From Zygnema cylindricum (lineage: Eukaryota; Streptophyta; Zygnematophyceae; Zygnematales; Zygnemataceae), in the NCBI GenBank assembly GCA_037447655.1, contig JBBHKE010001690.1:1-60640 (forward strand): 60,640 nt of DNA, in the 5' to 3' direction. The position numbers were made by a program, and so were the translations under genes. The notes below the pieces were generated by a model. The model did no database searches and had not been told where the DNA came from. It worked only from the letters and a program-made list of their open reading frames with translations. Below are positions 22,147 through 34,335 of this stretch, in pieces. Within the stretch, counting starts at the first letter, position 1, and the number at the start of each line of letters is the position of its first letter.

Positions 22147-23330
22147 TCAAGTGATTTGATGCTTGTTGAGCTGTACTAACAAACTCAAACTTAAAACTTT
22201 TTTTTCAACTTGTTCTCTCACAAAATGTGTCTGAATGTCTATATGTTTTGTCCTTGCATGGTAAACTGGATTTTTCATCAAAGCAATGCTACTCTGATTA
22301 TCTGTGAGAATTAAAGTCTCATGTATAGGTTCAAACTCTATCTCAACGTAAAAGTTGCGAAGCCAAATGGCTTCTTTTGTTGCTTGAGTAGCCGCAACGT
22401 ATTCCGCCTCCGTGCTAGATAATGCCACTGTGATTGGCGTTTTGAACTCCAACTGATAGGTCCCCTTGAACACGTGAAAATCCATCCGGTAGTGCTCCTC
22501 CTTGTGTCGAGGTCGCCTCACCAATACGTATCAACATAGTCGAAAAAATCAATGTCACCATTGTTCTTCACGAATTTTAGGCCGTAATTTATATTCCCTT
22601 TCACATAACGTAAAATAAGTATAACATGTTGAAATTGAAAGCTTTAGTTCTCAGTAGATGAGGCTATGAGGAGGAAGTTAAGGGTGAAAGGAGCAGCTGC
22701 CAGAGCTGCGATGGTGAACTAGCGCAGCGTAGCAGCATAGCAGTACACGCTGCCCGCTACCTCTTTGTAAAGGACTTGCCTCATCTGTTTCTTTTCAAAC
22801 TCTGACTTAAGACCCATTATTTTCGTAAGATTTTGACTCGGGTCTAAAGGTGTTGATACGGGAACACAGTCTTTCATACCAAAGCGTTTTTATACTTCTC
22901 TTGCATATTTTTGTTGATTTATGGAGACTAAATAAACATCGTTTTTGGTTTCTATACCAAGAAGGTAACTTAACTCTCCAACATCAATCATCTCAAATTT
23001 GTTGTTCAAGAACCGTTTGACCTTTTCAATCTCGACTGACAGATAACCAAACACACTCATGTCGTTGACATAAACTAAGACAATCACTAAGTTTTTGTCT
23101 TCACAAATAGTCTAAACTTCTTTGTCTGTGTGACATCTCTTAAAGCCCTCTTTTCTCATTGAGGTGTCAAGTTTGATGTTTCAACACCTAGGACTTTGTT
23201 TTAGACCGTATATAGATTTGTGTAGTTTACACACCATGTGTTCTTTTCCTGGTTCTATCATACCCTATGGTTGTTCCATGTAGACTTATGGTAGTAAGTC
23301 GCGGTTAACTTTTCATTTTCATTTAGGGTA
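22147..23330 (-). pseudogene. Fragment of a second copia lineage (RT and RNase H)
   Basis: RNase H is at 22,147-22,524: ALSSTEAEYVAATQATKEA, then TDNQSSIALMKNPVYHARTK and HIDIQTHFVRE. Upstream on the minus strand is an RT tail with a CVPVSTPLDPSQNL-type motif (~22,800-22,870). RT palm with YVNDM in place of YVDDM is at 22,890-23,087, so the catalytic Asp is lost. Protein sequence is far from the other copia elements here and closer to the common land-plant type with ALSSTEAEY. Stops and shifts throughout show it is dead. Confidence 0.8.
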
Positions 23331-24065
23331 TTTGTCTGAACATTTTTTAATTATGGCGCAAAATTGAACATTTTTTAATTATGGCGCCAATATGAAAACA
23401 TTGGTTTTGAAAAACAATTTTTTTCTTGAAACATCATCGATCATCGAAACAAATGTCATCCAATATTCAATTATAAAAGATAAATTAATATTAATAATAA
23501 ATTCTTATTCAATTATAAATTCTTGTTTTATTATAAATTCTTATTTAATGATAATTTCTTGTTTAATGACAAATTATGATGGTTTCAGATAATTGAAACT
23601 GCAAGCCAAAACGAAATTGAAAAAACCCACATTTAATAAAAAAATCCAGAAATAAAATAACCATATATTTTTACATTTTTTTGTACCCTGTCCTTATCTC
23701 AATATCATTTTTTATAATGGGGTTTCAAAAGTCTAATGCTAATTTAATTTAAAAAGCAATGCTAATTTAATGTAAATAAACGTGTTTAGACAAAGTTGTA
23801 AGAGATATAGCATACATATATATAACAAAATTAATTGTTGTAGAATAAATAATATTATAAACAGTATTTTTATAATTATATTCAAAAGTTTGACGTTTTT
23901 TTTCTTATGTAAATAGTTATATAAGAATATAATTTTAAATGTATTACCCATTAAAACTTTTGTATATCATAAACAATGTACCACTAATGATTGTTAAATA
24001 GACATCTATAAATTAGGCATATATTGCAATTCTCTGTCCTCCATTGGAGTACAAAATTTAGAAAG
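23331..24065. other. AT-rich stretch with short tandem repeats, no gene
   Basis: A 28-bp unit (GAACATTTTTTAATTATGGC) occurs twice at about 23,338-23,393, and an irregular TTATAAATTCTTGTTTAAT array occupies about 23,480-23,580. Nothing else is recognisable. Confidence 0.5.
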
Positions 24066-24755
24066 CCTCTCGATATTTGTTAACTAACCCAATTTCAATG
24101 GCAACCACTGTTGCCCAAGCAAACAAGCTGACAATCTGACTACACCCTTGTGCAGCTTGGACTCCCTTGAGTCCGTAGAAAAAAAAATCTCTGAAAACGC
24201 CGAACCAGACGATAAGTTATAGGGTGGCAATGATGCCGATTTATACAAACTCTCAAAAAGAGAGAGGACCATCTACCTGATTTTTCCTGAGTCCTAGTTC
24301 CCTCTCACAAACCCTATCTACTGACTGTACGAACCAATCAGAAAACCTTACAGTACCAGAAAGTACTACTGCCGATGTACTTTCTGTACAGCCTCTGTAC
24401 GACAAGGCCATTAAGTAGACGCGTGTCTACTTTTCAGTCGTCCGTATGCTCCTCGGAATTCTCGCGACCTACTATTATCTCTCCACGTGGCGCCACGTCA
24501 TGCTACGTCACAAAATGCCAAAGTGACCATTCCAAGATATCGGCGATGGTGTGCGCTGTCAGATAAAATTTAGTATCTCATCTCAAACGTTAAAATAAAC
24601 GTCTTACTAATTTGTTTCATGCGGAATCCTATTCGCATTGTATTTAACTTGTTCCATGTATATATGTTTACATTTCCGTTAGTCGGAATTACTACAGTAA
24701 CATTGTTTAAATATATGTCAAACCCTATATACTTTAGCGATCAGATTTTAATTCA
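24066..24755 (-). repeat. Truncated copia LTR in reverse orientation
   Basis: On the plus strand CACCCTTGTGCAGCTTGGAC, ACTCCCTTGAGTCCG and the following block mirror 26,930-27,040 of the LTR at 26,077-27,079. The piece ends abruptly against forward copia RT sequence at ~24,756, so a rearrangement joined the two. Confidence 0.65.
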
Positions 24756-26063
24756 TTCTGGCATCAGCGGAAGACATGGAAATACACCAGATGGATATTA
24801 AGACTGCATTTCTTAATGTTGAGTTAGGGGAAGAAATTTTCATGAGGCAACCAGCGAGATTTGTGGAGGAAGGAGAAGAGAGCAAATTTGTGGAGGAAGG
24901 AGAAGAGAGCAAAGTCTGCAGGCTCAACAAGTCCTTATATGGACTGAAGCAGGCTCCCCGATAGTGTAATAAGAAACTAGATGAGTTTCTCACCGGTCTG
25001 GGATATATCCGGATCAACTCTGACCATTCTATCTATATGTTTGAAGATGAGAATGGTGTCATTTTTATTGCAATTTATGTGGATGATCTCCTTGTGTTGA
25101 GTAAATCTTTGGAAAAGATCAATAAGTTAAAGAAAGATCTAAGAAGCAGATTTGATATGAAGGATTTAGGGAAGACAAGATATATTTTGTGGATCTAAAT
25201 GGAGAGAGATAGGGGACAAAGGATTATCATACTTACTGAGAAAGAAGCAATAGGTAATATGCTTGAGAATTCCAGATGGAAAAGGCAAATAGTTGTACCA
25301 CTCCCATGGACTTGAAGAAAATAAGTGATGGGAGTGTAGAAAGAGGAGTGATAATCTTAGATGATAAGATAAGTTCAGAGGAGAGAGAGTTTATGAAGTC
25401 TATTTCTTATAGACACATCGTAGGAAGTTTGATCTACATTATAAATGATACAAGGCCGGATATAGCGCCAGCAGTAGAAGTCCTCACTAAGAGTCTCAAC
25501 GATCCTACGAAGAAAGATTGGGAGGCAGCCAAGAGAGTCATGAAATATCTGGTAGGAACCAGAGAGTTATGGTTGCATTTAGGAGAGGAGCATACTGATA
25601 TCACTACTTGGAGTGATGCCAGTTATGGGGATGCACCTATGAGAAGATGCACTTCGGGATATGTGTTGTATGTGGGGGAAGGCGCAGCAAACAACAAAAG
25701 GTGGTTGCTCAGTCGACTATGGAGGCTGAGTACATGGCCTCTTTTTCTGGTGTGAAAGAGTTAATGTGGGTCGAATCCTTGTTGCAAGAATTAGGGTATA
25801 TGAAGGAGGGAGTGTATGAAGTGTTATCTGATAATCAAGCTGCCATTATAATTGCAGCTAATCCAAAACATCATTTCAAGGCTAAGCATATGGACATAAG
25901 ATTGAGTTTTGTGAGGGAAAAAGTTAAAAATAAGATTGTGAATCTTGTATATAAATCTGATGAGAAAATGGTAGCTAATATGATGACAAAACCAATGCCC
26001 TCTCCCAAATTAAAATATTGCAGAGAAAAATGTGGACTAAAACAGAAGTTTAAATTAGACTAG
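24756..26063 (+). pseudogene. Copia RT-RNase H fragment
   Basis: It begins inside RT (ASAEDMEIHQMDIKTAFLN) with no gag, protease or integrase. RT motifs follow, with YVDDLLVLSKS near 25,078, then RNase H with DASYGDAPMRRC and STMEAEYMA, ending LKQKFKLD-stop at 26,061. A 27-bp in-frame duplication (24,860-24,913) repeats FVEEGEESK. A 13-bp loss near 25,688 removes CCWSS and shifts the frame, and one-base changes disrupt RT near 25,195 and 25,270. Confidence 0.88.
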
Positions 26064-26076
26064 AAAATAAGGGGAG

Positions 26077-27079
26077 TGTTGAAATTAATAGATTTTTAGA
26101 GTATTTTCTAGGTCTAAATATGTCGCTATAACAAGGAAAAGAAAAAGGCGGACAGCCTGCCTCCACCTCCTCTCTCTAGCAACCATACTTGCTCTATTCA
26201 CTGAAGGATAAAGAGGGTGGTTGAGCCATGGTTGCCTTAGTTCAACAGGCAAGACTAAAGAGTGACTCATGTCACTCTCAACAAAAGGTTGAGTTCGGCA
26301 GGACACGAACCTCCAACTGGTAGAGTATGGTGTAGCCGTTAGCTCTAACCAGTCTGTCGTAGAAGTTCATTAAGATACATAGGGTTTGAAACGTATTTAA
26401 ACTTGTACATGGTAACCAATTAACTCAAATGTGAACAAAAGAACATAGAAGTAGTTAAAGTTTCAGTGCGGAGGTCATTTCACACGAAACAAATGAATCA
26501 GACATTTGTTTCGACGGCCAACATTTAATGTCAGATCTAATCCGACGGCATACATCACTGCCCAGATCGTGAAATGGTCACTTTGGCGTTTATGGACGTG
26601 GCATGACCTGGCGCCACGTGGAAGGATAACATTTGGTCGCAGGATTTCTAGGGTACATACGGACAAGTGGAAGAGTGACACGCGTCAACTCATTGGCCTT
26701 GTCATACACAGGCCGTACATAAAGGACATCGGACGTAGTACCTTTCTGTACTTTACAATCATGTGATTGGTTGGTACCTCAGTAGATAGGGGTTGTGGGA
26801 TGGGTTTAGGACTTAGGAAAATCTGGAAGGTAGTCACCTCTCTCTAAAAGAGCTTTCTATAAAATTGGCATTTTTGCCGGCTCATAACTTATGGGCTGGT
26901 TGGCCGTTTTTAGTGATTTTTTTTGGTACGGACTCGCAAGAGTCCACGCTGCACAAGGGTGAAGTCAGTTTGTCAATTTGCCTTCTTGGGAAGCAGTGGT
27001 TGTGGCTTGAAGTGGGTTAGCTAAAAACTATCTAGTGGCTTCCTAAATTCTGTAATCCAATGGAGGACACAGAATTACA
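26077..27079 (+). repeat. Copia LTR shared by two elements
   Basis: It starts TGTTGAAATTAATAG after a polypurine tract and ends CAGAATTACA against a primer-binding site. To its left is a pol 3' end, to its right a gag 5' start. It therefore serves as 3' LTR of one copy and 5' LTR of the next, the signature of unequal recombination between LTRs. A tRNA-like block on the minus strand lies at about 26,283-26,365. Confidence 0.85.
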
Positions 27080-28469
27080 GGTTATGGTCCCACCCTCTAG
27101 GGTGCCCACCTTCAATGAGTCTGGATTCATCTATTGGGAAGCCATGATGATGGGGGCTTTGAGCGAAAAACGATACTGGGGTATCGTAAGTGGACAAGTG
27201 AAACGTCCACCTTCGGGAATTCCACCAGGATTTATAGGAGTAAAGTTTTCTGCAGCAGCGATTGCTTCAGCGGAAGAGGCAGATGATAGGGACGTCAGTG
27301 TGTTCAAAAAAAGGAAAAGGAAAGAGACACCCCTCACTCCTATTACCACGGCACCAGGAGCTGTGGTCGTGAAGACCGTGGAGAACGATACTCAAATGTG
27401 GGAAGACGTAAACATGCCTGCCAAGAACTTCATTCTAAGGCACCTCACTCAAGCTTAGGCCACCCCTCACCTTCACATTTATAAGGCCGAGGAGTTGTAG
27501 GTGAGTTTGGTGGAAATCTATAGAGCTGGTACTATTTAGAAGCTCCAGTTGGCTAAGCAAAAGTTAACGAGTTACACTTACAAAGGAGGAAAGATGTTAT
27601 ATAATTGTAATGATATTTCTTGTTTGTATATGGAGATGGAAAGGGTCGGGTGGACAAGTACAATGAAGATGAAAGTTAACACTCTCATCATGAAGTTACC
27701 AAACGAGTATGAGAACATAGTGTACCGAGTACATGAAATGATTGATAGTTCATGGAAGTGGAACACAGTGGTCTGGTTGACACTTGTGCAGGATAACACG
27801 ATAGAGATTAGAAGAGGATGAAAGAGCATCCAAGCTCTAGCTGCAGAAGGGGACCGATGGGGGAAGGATCCAAGAAACCGTACAATTTGAAAAGAGATTA
27901 GTCGGGAGGACCAAGGCCCCCAAAGGGCATTTGTCATTTTTGCAAAAAGCCAAGACACTTTATCGCGTATTGTGTTAAGCTATCAAAGCTGAGGCTCCAA
28001 GAGAACGGTGGAGGGGGTCCTTCGAAGGGAAGAAAAGGCACTTGTGGTCAGAAAGGTGACAGGAATAACCGAGGACGAGTCCTCTGAGGAGGATGGGGAA
28101 CTTCTTTTAGACAAGAGTCTGGGGAAGAAGGAGATCCCTCGGAGATAGAAGTGTGCCCTTCGAGCAATTCGGGAAGATCCATAAGAAGGATGGAACTTCG
28201 ACTCAGGTGCATACATGCATATGTGTCGTGATAAGCAACTTTTCACTAAGCTAAGAAAGATCCCTTCTTTAGAGATAGAGTATGGGGATGAGAGAGTGGT
28301 TACTAAAGATCTAGAGGGGTTAGTAGATTTAAAAGAATTAGTGGAGGGTAAGACTTATATACTCACATTCTCAGATGTACTCTACATTCCTCAGCTGAGC
28401 AAAAATCTTGTCTCTACATCTGTATTGGATGACAAAGAGTTAGATACCTTCACTAGAAAGGGAGTCTTT
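27060..28469 (+). pseudogene. Copia gag-protease, truncated
   Basis: It starts at ATG 27,060 inside the LTR and reads through the primer-binding site (27,080-27,094, GGTTATGGTCCCACC). A gag core follows with FNESGFIYWEAMM and FILRHLTQA, a zinc knuckle CHFCKKPRHFIAYC (~27,930-27,975), and protease DSGAYMHMC (~28,200-28,232). Several stops and shifts break it. It ends abruptly after TFTRKGVF at 28,469, where a reverse copia LTR begins; integrase and the rest are absent from the window. Confidence 0.88.
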
Positions 28470-29515
28470 TGAAACTCTGAGACCTCCATAAGTCCTCAGA
28501 GTGAACAGCTTCTAAGAAGCCTCTAGGATAATCCTTACCCCATTGTGTTTAAGCAAAAATAACTGCTACCCTGGCAGACAAAAACTCTGACCACCTTCAC
28601 CCCTGTGAAGGCAAGACTCCCTTGAGTTGATAGCAAAAAGAATCTTTGAATTTGCTCCCCTGAGCAGTGAGTTATGGAGGGTCAAAGTTGACCTTTTGTA
28701 TAGAAGCTCTTTGGGAGAGAGGGTCCTATCTTCTAATTTTTCTAAGTCATATCTCTCTCACAGACTCTATCTACTGATGTACGGAACCAATCAGAATTGA
28801 GTTCCGTACGCAAAAGTACAGCTGCCGGTGTACTTTATGTACGGACATTGTACGACATGGCCTAAATTCCACACGTGGAATATTCGGATTCGCTCCTTTA
28901 ATCCTCGGAGATGCCGCGCTCCAATGTAATATCGCCACGTGTCATCCGATGTGGCGATGCCCACAAACCGCCGAATTCTTCTTCCGCTATCTCGGCGCTA
29001 ATCCGGCCGTCCGATTAAACTCGCATTTGATCGTAGCCGTAATAAATACATGCGTCGTATTTGTTTCGCTTACGAAATCAATGCGCGGTATTGATTTCTT
29101 ATCCGTACCGCAATTCGTACTTTTACACTATCATATCTATGTATCCCGTTGAAAGTTATAGTTAAATGATTTATCCTACGTGTACATGTTTAAATCATTA
29201 TCGTACTATATACTATGTAAGACTACTTCTAGACTTAACGGCTAAGGCTACCGGCTATCTACTTTGTGACTGCCGGCAGGTACCAAGATCAAATCCTGTC
29301 GCCGGCACATACCTTTCAGTAATTAATCCCTTGACTAATATAAATTTCCCGTAAACCTCAGGATAGCCTAGGTAGCCATGGCTCTAGCTTCCTCTCCAAT
29401 TTGTCAATGACTGCGACAAGTTTGAGAGTTGGAGAGAGAAGTTAGAGGTAGACTGCCTCGGCTTCATTATTTCTATTCAGACCTAGAAAATACTTAAAAA
29501 CCATTAATTTCTACA
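28470..29515 (-). repeat. 3' LTR of a reverse copia element (copia-1 family)
   Basis: On the minus strand it starts TGTAGAAATTAATGG after a polypurine tract (AAACAAAGGGAG) and ends GTCTCAGAGTTTCA. It is the same family as the copia-1 LTRs. Its left edge cuts the gag-protease fragment at 28,469. Confidence 0.92.
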
Positions 29516-29528
29516 CTCCCTTTGTTTT

Positions 29529-32185
29529 CTAGTCAATCTTTAATTTCAGACCACACTTCTCCTTGCAGAAAATTAGCTTAGGGGAACGCACAGGTTTGGT
29601 CATCATATCTGCTACCATCTCACTATCTGGTCGGTACTCTAAACTGATTATTTTATTTTCTACTTTCTCTCTAACAAAGATAAGTCTAATGTCTATATGT
29701 TTGGCTTTAAAATGATGTTTAGGATTGGCAAAAATAGTAATTGTTGCCTGATTATCACAAAATATTTTCTGCACACCACTCTTAAGATGACCAAGTTCAC
29801 CAAGTAAAGACTTGACCCACATCAATTCTTTAACAGCAGAGCAAGAGGCCATATACTCAGCCTCCATGGTGGATTGAGCAATAACCTTTTGCTGTTTGCT
29901 ACTCCAACAGCAAGCCCCATCTCCCACATATAATACATATCCAGAAGTGCATCTCCTCATCGGAGCATCACCATAACTAGCATCACTCCATGTAGTGATG
30001 TCAGTATTCTCCCCACCCAAATAAAACCATAGATCCCTAGTTCATAACAAGTATCGAAGAACTCTCTTAGCTGCCTCCCAATCCCTCTTAGTGGGAGCAT
30101 TTAGACTTCTACTCAGCACTCCTACAGCTGAGCTAAATCCGGCCGGGTACAATTCATAAAATAGATTAGACTTCCCACTACTTGCCTGTAAGGAATAGTC
30201 TGCATGAACTTCTGTTCTTCAGGAGATAATTCCTCGTCTAAGACTATGACTCCTTCTTCCTCACTCCCCTCACTTCCCTTCTTCGATTCCATTAGAGTTG
30301 TACAACTATTAGCTTTATCCATTTGAAATTTTTCAAGCATGTTCCCTATTGCTTCCTTTTGAGTCAATCTTATAATTTTTCTTTTTCGGTCTCTCTCTAC
30401 TTGAATTCTTAAAATATATTTTGCTTCCCCCATATCCTTCATTTCAAATCTCCCCTTAAGATCGGTTTTCAGTTTATTAATTTTTTCCATTGATTTACTT
30501 AAAACAAGCAAATCATCAACATAAATTGCAATAAATATAAAACCTTCCTCATCTTCGAAAACATAGATTGAGTGATCTGAGCTGATCCGGATATATCCCA
30601 GACCGGTAAGAAACTCATCAAGCTTCTTATTCCACTGTCGAGGCGCCTGTTTCAAACCATAAAGAGATTTAATCAGTCGGCATACCTTACTCTCCTCTCC
30701 TTCCTCCACAAACCCTTCGGGTTGTCGCATGAAGATCTCCTCTTCCAATTCTCTATGCAAAAAGGTTGTCTTGATGTCCATCTGGTGCACTTCCATGTCT
30801 TCCGTTGCTGCCAGGCTGAGAAGTATGCGGACGGAGGGAAATCTGACCACCGGGGCAAAGGTTTCCTCGTAGTCAATTCCCTCTTTTTGTGTAAATCCCT
30901 TTGCCACTAATCGGGCCTTGTAGCGCTGGATTGTGTTATCTGGGTTCAGTTTTAATTTGAAAACCCACTTACAACGGATTGGTTTTTGGTTAGGTGGACA
31001 ATCCACCAGCTCCCAAGTATCAGCTGCCATAATAGAGGCCATCTCTTCATTGATGGCTGTCTTCCACCGATTTCTTTCTGGACAAGTCATCGCCTCTTCA
31101 TAAGTTTGAGGTTCATCTTGATGAGATAGTTTAGTTACCTTATTATTAACCTGTTTTTCTTGCAGTCTTTTACTACTTCTCCTTCCCCCCTCAAAATCTG
31201 AGGCCGAAATAGATGGTTCTCGTGGATTCTTTCGAACATACTCGGTTTCTTCCCTATCCCTTGATTCCGAATCAATTTCCACCACGTCTTCCGCTTCGGG
31301 TAGAGTTGTCACTGGAGTTTCCACAGGCGAGTCCTTTTCAGTCTGATTTGTACCTGCAAGAATGTCATCGTCTCTAAAACCTGGATAGTTAGGAAGCTCA
31401 AAGTCATCTGAATTTTCTGACTCAAATCTGATTTTTATTGACTTTGTATATTTGATGCGATCCACAGACTTTCCTTCATCCATAACTACTAGATGTTTTA
31501 CTAAGATTATAACTTCCCTTTTTAGATTATAAACTCTATATCCTTTAACATCTTCATCATATCCTAATAAGTATCCCGGTTTTCTTTTAGGATCTAGCTT
31601 CCAATTAGACTGATCTGTATCTAGACTAAATACTTGACTGCCGAAAACCTGTAAGTGAGATATGTTTGGTTTCCGGCCTCTCCATCTCTAATAAGGTGTT
31701 TAATCTTTTATAGCTGAAGTAAGAACTCTATTCTTGAGATAATTAGCACAGTTCATTACTTCTGCCCAAAATCTTTTTCCTATCTTTTTATCTGACAACA
31801 TACTTCTAGCACTATCACTTAGTGTTCTATTTAACCTTTCAGCTACCCCATTCTGTTACGTATTTTCTAGAAATGTCTTTTGGTGTTCGACCCCATCTTC
31901 CCTCAGAAAAAACCTCAAACTGGTTAGAAGTATACTCTCCACCATTGTCACTCCTTACTCTCTTGATTGGAGTTTCATGGAGTTTTTCGCTCCATGCTTT
32001 ATATTTTCTAAAAAAATCCTCAGCTTCTGACTTGTTTTTCAAAAAATACACCCTGGAATACCGAGACCAATCATCAGTTATAGTCATCATAAATCTCTCC
32101 CCCCCCGGTGAGGGCACTCTAGTCGGTCCCCAAATATCTGAGTGTACTAGATCTAGAAGTTTTTCTCCCCTGTTTCTTCTTTTTG
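29529..32185 (-). pseudogene. Copia integrase-RT-RNase H, best-preserved Pol here
   Basis: The minus strand runs from the integrase core (DIWGPTRVPSPGGERF; SDNGGEYTSNQF) through RT to RNase H. A 453-codon uninterrupted frame at 30,122-31,483 spans the linker and nearly all of RT, with [33 protein letters not shown] and the intact YVDD site (30,511-30,522). A one-base shift at ~30,120 separates it from RNase H (29,529-30,020), which keeps DASYGD and EAEYMA. The 5' part of the integrase, protease and gag are missing; instead an LTR start is fused at ~32,186. Confidence 0.9.
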
Positions 32186-32308
32186 ACTATGGGGCAGCCA
32201 TGGCTATCTCTGTCTTCCAGTGACTACGACAAGTATGGATGACTTAGACAAGACCATCTGACAAACACATAGAATAAATTCAGACCTAGAAAATACACAA
32301 ATTTAACA
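32186..32308 (-). repeat. LTR start fragment fused to copia integrase
   Basis: On the minus strand it reads TGTTAAATTTGTGTATTTTC..., a copia LTR start, for ~120 bp, then changes without a gap into integrase coding sequence. The rest of the LTR, gag and protease have been deleted. No target duplication matches the other end at 28,470. Confidence 0.6.
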
Positions 32309-32676
32309 TGTACGATTTACCGAACCAACTTACTCTTGAGTTTAGAGGTGATACTCTGCGAAAAAAGTGAGGAATGCCAGTGTTGGTTTCGGATTGGTTG
32401 GGGTATTTATTATTCGAGATACTATTTTACTTCCATAAAGAAATAATTATTTTTCCAAAAAAGAGATGATAAGACTATCCAAGTACAAAACATGATTGTT
32501 AACGAAAAGAGTTGATGACCATCAAAGGTAAAAGACCAAAATCCCAAAGGACTAAATGCACAACAAAGGTTGCTTAAAAGCCTGAAAAAAAAAAAAGCGT
32601 TGAGATTCGAACTGAACACGGGCACGATTTTGGTTCCCCTACCGATCTCGGGTTCTGAAATCGTACAGGCGGTTGT
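32309..32676. other. No gene; possible tRNA-derived fragment on the minus strand
   Basis: On the minus strand a B-box-like AGTTCGAATCT (~32,605-32,617) is followed within ~20 bp by a long T run (~32,583-32,595), resembling a Pol III unit end. I cannot fold a complete tRNA, so this stays a suggestion. Confidence 0.25.
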
Positions 32677-34335
32677 ATGACTATGAGGCTAGGGTACTAT
32701 ACCCTAAGTCGCGATTACTACACCGCACCTTCTCGAATTGTCCAGATATTTCCTTTTGTGAGGGCCTTTTATTCTTTGAGCAGCAGCATCTCCTTTTCCA
32801 TTGATGGTGATTTGGTCCCACTTTCTTCCACAACCGGCACTCGTCAGGGCGATCCACTTGGAGGCCCTTTGTTTGCCCTTGCTCATTACCAAGCCCTCCG
32901 AGCTTCCGCGGCCGCTTTTCCATCTTGCCTCTTCCTTTCAGTTGCGGACGACACACACATTATCAGTCTTTGAGACCAACTTATACCGGCCTATACCTCT
33001 TTCAAGGATCGTTTGGCCGAACTCAATTTTTTTGTCCAACCCACTAAGTGTGTTGTGTGGTCCCCTAGTGCTTTTCCTCCTTCTTTCATTCCACCTCCTG
33101 GTTTTCAGACTCCTCCTCCATCTGAAGGCATTCGTATGTTAGGTTGCCCTCTCGGTTTTGAAATATACATCAAACAATTTCTTGATTCTGCTCTTCAGAC
33201 AGATTTGTCCCATGTGGATGACCTTCCTAACCTTTCGGATCCCCAAGTGGCTTTTGCTCTTTTAACCCGGTGTTTCCCCCATCGCCCCTCCTACCTTACT
33301 CATACTTCCCCTCCCACTCCTACTTTTGTGTCGTCCTTTTCTGCATTTGACGATCAACTCATGGACGTCTTTCATACATTGTTAGGTCGTGGGGCTTTTG
33401 ATCGTGAGTTTGGGCCTACAACCCGTATTCAGGCCTGTCTTCCAGTCCCGTATTCAGGCCAGTCTTCCAGTCCCGTATTCAGGCCAGTCTTCCATTCTTT
33501 GCAGGTGGCTTGGGTATACTGTCGACGGCCCGTGTTGCTCCAGCTGCCTATTTGGGAAGTTGGTGCCTTGTTGCCTTTACTATTGTCTCGCGTTTTTTTG
33601 GCTGGGGACACTCCTATTTTTGCTACTGTTGTACCCCGAGTTTCGGACGGTGTGCTCGCCTTCCTGCGGTCCCTTCTCGATGCATCTTGTTCTCTTACTC
33701 CTGCTGCTATCGCGGATATACCAGTTATTTCCACTCTTGTTTCGACATCAGTTGCACGTGTTTAGGAATCCATTTCTGATAAGGTTGTCGCCGCTATTAA
33801 GTCCGAGCTTCTCGAGGCGCTTCCTTCTTGTACTTCGCGTGCACATTTTCTTTCCTGTGGCGGACCTGGTTTCGGAGCCTGGCTATTGGCTATTCCTATC
33901 TTATTTACCCTCCGATTCACCCCGGCTCAATTCACCACAGCCCTTAGGTTTCGGCTTGGCCTCCCTCACCCACCTTTGCTTGGATCTCTTGTTTGCTCTT
34001 GTGACCACGTTCTGGATCCCGACGGCATTCATTTGCTTTGTTGCTCCCATGGAGGCGAGTTGATTCAGGCGCACGACACGATTCGAGACACCATTGCTAC
34101 TATCGCTTCCGAGGGAGGATATTCTGTCCGTCGGGAAGTTTCCCACATTATTCCTTCTCGTCGGATTGACATTGTATTACTTGATGGTGCGCGTCGTACA
34201 TTTGGTGACGTTGTTTTGGCAAACCCTACTTCTGATACTGTTGTCAGTCGGGCAGCTCGACATGTGGGCGTGGCCGCACGCGATGCGGCTAGGAGGAAGG
34301 AGCGTGATTATGCCCATCGCGATGCTATGGATGGT
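32677..34335 (+). pseudogene. Non-LTR-type reverse transcriptase with C-terminal zinc finger/nuclease-like region
   Basis: One frame runs ~550 codons, broken by TGA 32,971 and TAG 33,763. It opens inside RT with GTRQGDPLGGPLFALAHY and the palm motif VADDTHII. A long linker follows, then LRFRLGLPHP, a Cys/His cluster (CSCDH...HLLCCSHGGE) and RRIDIVLLDGARRTFGDVVL. The RxxD...DVV spacing after the Cys/His cluster resembles the restriction-like endonuclease of early non-LTR elements; this assignment is inference. The 5' end (RT fingers) is missing and the 3' end is cut at 34,336 by the gypsy terminal repeat. The frame runs on into that repeat to 34,557 by chance. Confidence 0.7.

Noticed and set aside
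32583-32690. A tRNA gene on the minus strand
   Set aside because: A B-box-like motif and T run are present, but no acceptor stem or D arm could be paired.
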